Of a stretch of 64,000 nt of DNA, positions 60,001 through 64,000 are shown one piece after another (position 1 is the stretch's first letter; each line of letters opens with the position of its first letter). The notes under the pieces were generated by a model. It saw only the letters and a program-made list of their open reading frames with translations. It ran no database searches and had not been told where the DNA came from. The DNA lies in assembly GCA_963576735.1 (NCBI GenBank), contig OY755184.1, forward strand, positions 5,580,001 through 5,644,000, in the 5' to 3' direction. The translations under genes were made by a program, and so were the position numbers. Origin of the DNA: Bedellia somnulentella. Its lineage: Eukaryota; Arthropoda; Insecta; Lepidoptera; Bedelliidae.

Positions 60001-62593
60001 TCATTCTAATGGTAACGCGCACTTGATGACTAAGCCCACGGCCAGTCGTCGACCTACACAACTACATAAACCACAATATTTGCAGACCTATCCTTAAAAT
60101 AGAAAAAAAATACTATTGTCTGTTGGTTAACAGAAGTACGTTAGACAATCTCAGTACTTAAAGTGATCTGTTCCAATAATCAAACTTAAGATGAAAAAAT
60201 CAGTAAAAAATACTTGGAAATTATTAGATAGCTATTACCAAGGACGTTATTTTGTCACAAAGCACGCCTAACATCCGGTAAGATACACTAAGAATACGAA
60301 CCAAGTTAAATAAAGATAAAAGCTAAACATGTTCCAATAGTTACAAACAAATCTATAACATAGTTTTATTTTGCAACATTGACTTTTTGTATTATTTTAA
60401 GGAAGGGGTCACGGCCACACCACAACCATGACATAATAGTTTATTTGGATACGCCATTACCGCGTCAACTCATTATGCCATCATAAAGATCGCGCAGATG
60501 CGACCTAATCGAGGTTATAAAACATATAAGAGGCGTCTAGAAATATTCGTAATGGGATACTCAGACTCGGGGTCGAAAAACTCTTTCGGATAATGACTTT
60601 TTGTTGCAAAGTCAATAAGTATAAGAAAACATTCATCACGGCTCATATATGTTAACAACGAAGGGCCTAAACTTATCCCGAATAGGGTGATTAACTTAAC
60701 GTGCCTTCAGAAGAACTAAATCATCTTTATTTTCAGACAATCAGGTTATTCAAAGGACAATATACTGCCAAACTAGGTTAATTTTTGAAATCAGTCCAAA
60801 GTTACATCACAAAGTTACGTTTACGACAATCGAACCCGAAACCTCTGGTTCGTGAGTGCGTTCCACACCACTATCTTTATAAACGGCAAAAACAAACTTT
60901 TAAGAGATTGTATGGGAGCGACTTCAATATCTATATTATTTTAAAATATTTTGAAACTTAATATAAGAGATGCGCCGAATAATGGTAGCGTAAATGTTAG
61001 AATTTCTTATTGTGGCAAAACACTGAAAAATCAAATCGAATATTCGGTAAAACCACTAGCAACTTTTAGCTTTTTTTATTCTGTAGTTAATTGAAACGTT
61101 TTAAAATTTTAAGTCGGGATTACATGTATGTATAAACTGACATATTTCTCGGAACACATTTACGGCTACTTGTATAACTCTGGAGACCTTTGACTTCACA
61201 AGTTGTCAGTAAACAACCACAGTAAATGTTTACGACAGATGTAACATAAATATTTTTAGCCTACAACATTATAGTATCTATTGTATTGTGTATTCTATGA
61301 GATTTTAATATGCTGAATATGAAGAGAAACATTTCTCTGATAACATCCCCGATTTGGTTTGTCCTATTGTTCTTAGATACAATGATGACTTTTTTACGAA
61401 GGGAGAAGGGTAAAATATTAGTCCAGGAAGCCTAGCACGAGCGTTATTCAATCGTCACGATATCGGTTAGAATTAGATGACAGTCTACGATACTATGTAA
61501 GTGCGAAAGAGATAGCTGTTTTATAACACGCGTAAAAGGGCGCTTGTGCTACCCTTGCTGAAACAAAAACCCTTAAAAGAATTGTGAATTTTTTTATTTC
61601 CAGTATAGTTACGCAATATTTATTATAAGTTGTATGTATTTATAGTTTTACAATCAAACTTATAAACATGCTGTCTTTGCTTCTAGTAGATGTATTTTGT
61701 ATGAGTTCTAATTTTATTAGTGGTTATGTGTATATCAACATGTCGGTTAAGCAGAGCTACAGCTATAGCTATTTTTTTCACTGAAAAGTCTTATAGTTTC
61801 ACCCAAGAATAACACTATCGCTCCCTTTCCTACTGTTCGCCAATTAAGTGATTGTTCGACGACGCGAAGTTGGAAATCTATTTCCAACATACCTTTATAT
61901 GAATATCTTTTCCCGTGTTATTGTGTGACAAAAGTGAACTAGTGGATTTAATAATATCGATTACGATTATTAAATTAGATGGATTCATTTGATTGACAGT
62001 ATAGATATATTTAAAAACCCAGTAGTTCTAAGGTTAAAATGGTAGACAAAATTATACACTTTGCGGCCTTCATTTCATAGTTGTCATTGATAATGATAAT
62101 ATACCAGATAATATAGCAGAAAGGACTCAACCCGCAAAAAGTTTCTTTTGAGATATGAGCATCTGGAGTTTATACTATAGTGCTATTTTTCATTCTGTGG
62201 GTTAGGGTATGTATTTAAAATAAACAGTTTGCATGCACATTTTATTGATGGAATTTTAACTACTTCGTAGATTTAACCCTCACCCTCAGCTATGCGTATG
62301 CATTGGCACACTGAACTCAATTTCAGGGAAAGCGTGGGTTGAGTCCTTTCTGCTTAACTAACGTCCAAGCAATTTTATTGTATTCTAAATAAGAGCTGTG
62401 GTAGTGATGAAAAAAGGTAAAACCACAACAAAAAAATGCCACTTTAGTTGTACTTAAAGTAAAAAACAACATACCTTTTCAGTGCCCCATTGATAATGGA
62501 GAGGCGGTACCGCTGGTGATTTAATTCTTTCATGCATGATGCTTGAAGTTCACCAACTTCCTCTAGTTTGGTAGCATAATCTTTGTTCACAGT
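39010..62593 (-). CDS. TMEM120: TMEM120 family membrane protein (first exon outside the window)
   Basis: Exons 62593-62475, 55776-55603, 53344-53252, 52201-51984, 45533-45310 and last exon 39186-39010 join in frame with GT/AG borders and give 334 residues plus stop. Vertebrate TMEM120 proteins are about 340 residues, so only a short first exon should be missing to the right. The order is family-typical: a coiled-coil region ([20 protein letters not shown], then [20 protein letters not shown]), [37 protein letters not shown] (membrane segment), [73 protein letters not shown]. Family members are multi-pass proteins of the nuclear envelope/ER and cell membrane, linked to fat-cell biology; an ion-channel role has been debated. 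An alternative last exon lies at 43842-43946. The introns hold many transposons, including a mariner. Confidence 0.95.
39190..42165. other. TMEM120 intron, no feature recognised
   Basis: About 3 kb of AT-rich sequence without open frames of note, tRNA-like boxes or members of the repeat families described here. It separates the two alternative last exons together with 42169-43800. Confidence 0.4.
42463..42577 (+). pseudogene. Harbinger-like transposase start, interrupted
   Basis: A serine-rich acidic start followed by [16 protein letters not shown] is the pattern of Harbinger transposases just before their DDE domain. The frame is broken by the MITE at 42582-42788 and has lost its catalytic part to a deletion near the right end of the element. 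Confidence 0.5.
42582..42788. mobile_element. piggyBac-like MITE nested in the Harbinger-like element
   Basis: Terminal inverted repeats of 15 bp (cctcgtaacgcccgt) are flanked by TTAA at 42578-42581 and 42789-42792. TTAA duplication is characteristic of piggyBac-type transposition. Removing the insert and one TTAA rejoins the surrounding reading frame, showing that the host element was there first. No coding sequence is present. Confidence 0.8.
42907..43795. other. TMEM120 intron, nothing recognised
   Basis: AT-rich sequence with no coding frame, family repeat or RNA gene that I can support. Confidence 0.35.
43799..43804 (-). terminator. Poly(A) signal AATAAA for the proximal TMEM120 terminal exon
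   Basis: AATAAA on the minus strand begins 38 bases after the stop codon of the exon at 43842-43946. This position supports that exon being a real transcript end. Confidence 0.6.
43842..43946 (-). CDS. TMEM120: Alternative (proximal) last exon of TMEM120
   Basis: After an acceptor (cccaaaacag) the exon reads [20 protein letters not shown], then [14 protein letters not shown] and stop: 34 residues. It is in the same phase as the distal last exon, since the preceding exon ends at a codon boundary (CAG, 45310). Its length and the hydrophobic block followed by a short polar tail resemble the last 35 residues of vertebrate TMEM120 more than the 58-residue distal exon does. The two exons share an AAL/hydrophobic/GN core, which suggests an ancient exon duplication. 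A poly(A) signal follows closely. Use of either exon is inferred, not observed. Confidence 0.8.
   Translation of the reverse strand, partial: VAALCMSFFVLGIGNTLTTLLVIPQKLSEQVTTE
44101..44354. mobile_element. MITE with 'ATACCAAAGAT' inverted ends
   Basis: The left end tatcatatacaccaaagata faces the right end catctttggtatatatgatc. The interior has caacaaagcacgaaaaacgg, also found at 14582-14700; a scrap of the right end occurs at 18960-18985. No target duplication was resolved. No coding sequence. Confidence 0.65.
44355..45148. other. TMEM120 intron, little recognised
   Basis: Contains an R1 scrap (44545-44625, cttccaagagtggctgagga). A local inverted repeat (ttcagtgactac and gtagtcactgaa, 44960-44984) forms a 12-bp palindrome. 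Confidence 0.45.
45150..45285 (-). repeat. LINE E 3'-end fragment next to a TMEM120 exon
   Basis: ttcgggtagacagagactat, ccactt, then gtctacatccatcaatctct and ttcatacatgctattttatt. It ends only about 20 bases before the donor site of the exon at 45310-45533, so it lies in the first bases of the following intron. Confidence 0.65.
45833..45905 (-). pseudogene. tRNA-like sequence, left, antisense
   Basis: 73 bases with a fully paired acceptor stem (gacactg and cagtgtc), A box tagctcagttgg, D stem gctc/gagc, T arm gcggg-ttcaaac-cccgc and B box ggttcaaaccc. The anticodon arm is wrong by one base: acgggggcgtatacccga gives an 8-base loop if four pairs form. It is therefore called tRNA-like, not a functional gene. 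It is identical to 46163-46235 in opposite orientation. Confidence 0.7.
46163..46235 (+). pseudogene. tRNA-like sequence, right, sense
   Basis: The same 73 bases as 45833-45905 but on the plus strand, with intact A and B boxes and the same irregular anticodon arm. The identity of the two suggests either a very recent origin or copy correction by the palindrome. It could be transcribed by RNA polymerase III. Confidence 0.7.
46829..47702. mobile_element. DNA element with 105-bp terminal inverted repeats
   Basis: 46829-46933 (aaaaaagaaccgccttcaaa to tttttgaagtcggtgcca) and 47598-47702 are complementary with almost no mismatch visible. The interior of about 660 bp has no significant open frame. 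The ends contain the gaagtcggt word also seen at 19029/21881. It is non-autonomous; target duplications were not resolved because the flanks are A/T runs. Confidence 0.8.
47990..48165 (+). repeat. Repeat shared with 61430-61570 (inverted)
   Basis: gcacttacttagtatcgtat, ctgccatctcattttaaccg and atatcgtgtcgataactcgtg here correspond to the complement of 61430-61570 (gtctacgatactatgtaagt, ccgatatcgtgacgattg). Both have a gtgct-rich, AAAG-rich flank. Class unknown. Confidence 0.6.
48165..48420 (+). pseudogene. Unidentified coding-like stretch
   Basis: From 48168 the plus strand reads [20 protein letters not shown] then [12 protein letters not shown] and a stop. From 48272, after a possible acceptor (tatatatgtag), it reads [20 protein letters not shown] then [20 protein letters not shown] and a stop near 48420. 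The amino-acid texture is protein-like, and the first part resembles arginine-rich 'AAETxExRxxRLxxxR' repeats found in some transposon proteins. I do not recognise the second part. Probably a transposon or retrocopy remnant. Confidence 0.35.
48540..49315. repeat. Tandem array, about 145-bp period
   Basis: Five to six diverged units. The phrase caggtcaaacacagaacctc occurs at 48835, 48979 and 49124, with older forms at 48555, 48695 and 49268. Each unit includes aaaaccttctcc, gcatccaaatagcttaagcc and a cctcctttcttttt run before a ggttaa. The last unit ends cctccttttttgaagtcggt, like the ends of other elements here. The inner units are the most alike, as expected from unequal exchange. Confidence 0.8.
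49320..50865. other. TMEM120 intron, nothing recognised
   Basis: AT-rich sequence with no coding frame, no tRNA-like boxes and no members of the repeat families described here. Confidence 0.35.
50870..51020 (+). repeat. R1 right-half fragment
   Basis: gatacggttggagacccatc through atgtggctgaggaatttcta to ttatggccgtgagtatgtgt. Confidence 0.7.
51280..51480 (-). repeat. R1 copy
   Basis: A reversed copy from taaatccctaaaaggggtag to taagctgacactacacagca, shortened in the middle. Confidence 0.7.
51641..51955 (-). repeat. SINE-T copy, 5'-truncated
   Basis: Runs from cataacataaacgttcacg to gttggcccgacccgggattt, just into the B-box region, where the tRNA-like head is cut off. It ends 30 bases before the TMEM120 exon at 51984. 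Confidence 0.75.
52239..52490 (+). repeat. R1 copy, complete
   Basis: Runs from gctgtgtagtgtcggcttag to gggatttatagccgtgagta followed by tatgtatgtatg. It lies 40 bases outside the exon 52201-51984. A SINE-T scrap (gaacaccaggtgacacgtcc) follows at 52520-52600. Confidence 0.8.
53600..54015. repeat. Diverged R1 copy followed by a LINE E scrap
   Basis: 53600-53775 has gtcgtaagaggcgagtaagg and gggcgatgcggttggtgacc on the plus strand. 53905-54015 has cacgcccattattcccaatc and ccttacattcatttgttttt, matching LINE E ends. Confidence 0.6.
54115..54200 (-). repeat. tRNA-derived SINE head
   Basis: The minus strand reads cagtcgtagcatagtgacta (A-box-like) and, 50 bases on, tgcaggttcgattccctctt with a perfect B box GGTTCGATTCC. 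The arms do not fold into a proper tRNA. This head differs from SINE-T and from the tRNA-bearing retroposon. Confidence 0.55.
54200..55370. other. TMEM120 intron, nothing firm
   Basis: An R1 scrap at 54365-54450 (gtgaggcatttctaattttg, ataaaagccgaaagtat). A small imperfect inverted repeat near 54470-54640 (gagcttattccatttgtctg and its rough complement cactttgtaatgaaataagctc) may be a MITE remnant. Confidence 0.4.
55375..55580 (+). repeat. R1 copy adjoining a TMEM120 exon
   Basis: Runs from gctgtgtagtgtcggcttag to agaatgttctgattctgaag, truncated at its right end about 20 bases before the donor of exon 55776-55603. Confidence 0.75.
55865..56095 (+). repeat. R1 copy, diverged
   Basis: gtgccggcttagaatgtcac, then gtggctatgaggcgattaag, then ttggatttatggtcgtgagt. 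Confidence 0.65.
56655..56870 (+). repeat. R1 copy lacking its left end
   Basis: cactaccccatttctacccg to gggaattatagccgtgagta and a tatgtatata tail. Confidence 0.75.
57225..57775. repeat. Run of three fragments: SINE-T, LINE E, R1
   Basis: 57225-57370 is a diverged SINE-T piece (aaaccccatatgcctgagtc, cacgcctgccccgttcacct). 57395-57520 is a LINE E 3' end (gttgctccccttggggtagg, ctggcttctgtcacattcat). 57615-57775 is a diverged R1 (tgttgggcgatgtggcttga, tgcttttatagccgttagca). Confidence 0.6.
58245..59535 (+). mobile_element. mariner transposon, apparently complete
   Basis: The 1291-bp element has 27-bp perfect terminal inverted repeats (first bases cgaggg, then ctgctatttatgtatccgga). TA dinucleotides flank both ends (58243-58244 and 59536-59537), as Tc1/mariner insertion requires. 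The size is typical of a full mariner (about 1.3 kb). It lies in a TMEM120 intron, antisense to that gene. An uninterrupted transposase frame is inside. Confidence 0.95.
58418..59470 (+). CDS. mariner transposase, intact D,D34D
   Basis: The chosen ATG (58418) has an excellent context (accaccATGG) and gives 350 residues, the usual mariner length. The N-terminal half holds the paired helix-turn-helix DNA-binding region ([14 protein letters not shown], then [20 protein letters not shown]), then WIPHNLS, the WVPHEL-type linker motif. Catalytic residues are Asp160 (TGDESW), Asp252 (HHDNASCH) and Asp287 ([10 protein letters not shown]), with exactly 34 residues between the last two. No stop or frameshift is present. 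The enzyme cuts and rejoins the element's ends at TA sites. Perfect ends plus an open frame make recent activity plausible; the subfamily is not assigned. Confidence 0.95.
   Translation: MDLTREHFRAMIFYDFRRGLTQKQCIDQLTSTFGDEAPSKTTVYHWFSEFNRGRSKLTDEIKEGRPKTVVVPQNIDAVRELITQDRHVTYREIEASLGISMTSIHKILHEHLAVKKICSRWIPHNLSIDQKQARVDWCKEMLKKYNRGASKAVYNIYTGDESWIYAYDPETKQQSTVWVFQDEPNPTKVIRAKSTLKQMVACFFGINGHVATVPLENRKTVNSEWYTTICLPEVFEQIRKTNRQRRIILHHDNASCHRSAVTTQFLEAQKIELTGHPPYSPDLAPNDFYLFPNVKKKLRGQRFSSREEAVDAFKMHVLEIPQSEWKKCYENWFQRMQKCIDLSGEYFEKQ
59540..62470. other. TMEM120 intron, only minor repeats seen
   Basis: 59825-59885 looks like a SINE-T end (gaacgttcatccctgtgagt). 60810-60880 has, on the minus strand, a B-box-like tttcgggttcgattgtcg, a possible SINE head. 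61430-61570 is the partner of the repeat at 47990-48165. The rest shows no gene. Confidence 0.4.
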
Positions 62594-62743
62594 CTACAAC
62601 AAATAAAACACATCAATATTGCTGTCTATTTTTAATACCAGTACTCAAACTCTTTCTGCAGGTATTGTACTAAAACTACTGGAACTGTTATTTGACGGTT
62701 GGGGGATAAGGTGATTGACAACCTACCACCAATTATATTATAT

Positions 62744-63540
62744 ACTAGTGGATCGGGCCCAGCTTCGCACGGGTAGCGTAGTTTTAAAAATAATCTGAGG
62801 TTTCTTCAATCACTGCTCAACCTTTGTGAAATTTAGTGCAATTCATAGCATTCCTGCATAGTGTAGCTTTGTGATTGTGAAAGCGCTTTAATGAACGGTT
62901 CAGTATCTCCGAAAATAAAACCATGCAGTCAAACAATCAGAGTTACAAACTTTACATACATACAGGCAGTATATGTATACTCCCGGCTAACTTTTGCGCG
63001 CGCAACCATTACTAAAAAATTATCCTTATAGCATTCACGTGCGACGACACAGGGCGCGATAGCTTATTTTATGTATAAGTTTGGTTATTCTATACCGATT
63101 TCTTTGATTCTTTTTTTATTGAATAGGTAATAATGTAAACTTTTTTAAATGAGAGATGAATGAGAGAACTATAAACGTAAGAGTAAACAAATATAATCAG
63201 AATGCTCCGAACTGCTAAGGTATCAGGAATTACATGTGTTGTTATGAGTCAACTATGAAAGATAGATATATGCTGCAGACGGATATTTTTTAGAAAATTT
63301 CATGTGAAATATTTCCGTCATACATCATTTCTATGTAACTATAACCACTAAGGCTGTACACGCGACGGAAGCTTAAAAAATGGAGTAACTTCCCCCGTTT
63401 TCCCAAATTTTCCCAAAATTCCCCTTCACTACTCTGCTGAAAAGTATACCAAAACCTGCCTAGGAGTATGAAGAATAATTCTACCAAGTTTCGTTAAAAT
63501 CCGTCTAGTAGTTTTTGTTTCCATAAGGAACATACAAACC

Positions 63541-63598
<58 letters not shown>

Positions 63599-63718
63599 AA
63601 TTTTACTGATTGCATTTTTGGCATCAGTATCGATCACTAATCACCCCCTGATAGTTATTTTGAAAATATATTTAATGTACAGAATTGACCTCTCTACAGA
63701 TTTATTATAAGTATAGAT
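62744..63718 (+). repeat. R4 copy 3
   Basis: It runs from actagtggatcgggcccagc to tttattataagtatagat with the GACA run at 63541-63596. It is more diverged than copies 1 and 2 and has a replaced segment near 62930-63050. Confidence 0.8.
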
Positions 63719-64000
63719 GACTCTTCAGCTCTTGATACACATAGAAGAGAAGTTTATCAAGTACCTTTTTTTTATTCAGGTTGTGATTACAGTAGAATTG
63801 CAAAACAAACAATTGCACATTATAATTAAAACAACTATTGACTTTCAGATATTTTAATCGCGTGTTATTACATATTTTTTTCAAGACCGATGTTTCAAAA
63901 ACTTTTCAGTTATCATGGTCACTGAATGGATGAATGGTCAAGAAATGGTCTTGGGTTTTAAAAAGCCATGCAATTACATGCAATTAAAATATCCAAAAGT
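63719..64000. other. Right edge, no feature
   Basis: AT-rich sequence. The first exon of TMEM120 is expected further right; no in-phase donor-bearing start exon could be found here. Confidence 0.4.

Noticed and set aside
62594..64000. Search for the first exon of TMEM120
   Set aside because: No minus-strand ATG with an in-phase donor and family-like coiled-coil sequence was found; most of the stretch is R4.

Overview
The window looks like nuclear DNA of an insect, most likely a moth or butterfly. It is AT-rich, has short-exon genes with long introns, and more than half of it is recognisable or suspected transposon. Several repeat types match what is commonly seen in lepidopteran genomes: CR1/Jockey-like LINEs, tRNA-headed SINEs, a BEL/Pao LTR element, a mariner, and piggyBac-like and Harbinger-like elements. 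The species cannot be told from the sequence alone.

Three host genes can be supported, each by splice junctions that keep the reading frame. (1) 7476-12881, minus strand: a complete seven-exon gene for a 359-residue zinc-independent medium-chain reductase of the prostaglandin reductase / leukotriene B4 dehydrogenase family. (2) 23367-34741, plus strand: a seven-exon gene for a protein of about 1434 residues, with six C2H2 zinc fingers at the N-terminus followed by a lysine-rich patch and a very long, probably disordered tail that repeats a short 'LSK-x-x-TIK' motif. (3) 39010-62593, minus strand: a TMEM120 (multi-pass membrane protein) gene lacking only its first exon, which lies beyond the right edge. 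It has two alternative last exons (43842-43946 and 39010-39186). No functional link between the three genes is visible; they are neighbours only.

Layout. 1-4218 is a layered pile: an old LINE, a second LINE fragment and a small palindrome inserted in it, and a young BEL/Pao LTR derivative with indistinguishable LTRs on top. 4220-7476 is repeat debris. 7476-12881 is the reductase gene with repeats in its introns. 12900-23366 is intergenic and holds a MITE, a tandem duplication, a 0.9-kb foldback, SINEs and a 5'-truncated LINE. 23367-34741 is the zinc-finger gene, whose 4.6-kb last intron contains a LINE nested in another LINE. 35532-36522 is a piggyBac deletion derivative. 39010 to the right edge is TMEM120, whose introns hold a Harbinger-like element with a piggyBac-like MITE inside it, a tRNA-bearing inverted-repeat retroposon, a 145-bp tandem array and an apparently intact mariner.

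The most unusual items are a retroposon family carrying a tRNA-like gene in opposite orientations at its two ends (with 12-13 bp target duplications at two sites), the duplicated TMEM120 terminal exons, the repeated motif in the zinc-finger protein, and the 74-bp repeat array lying just before the gag start of the LTR element. All calls come from reading the sequence; no database search was possible.
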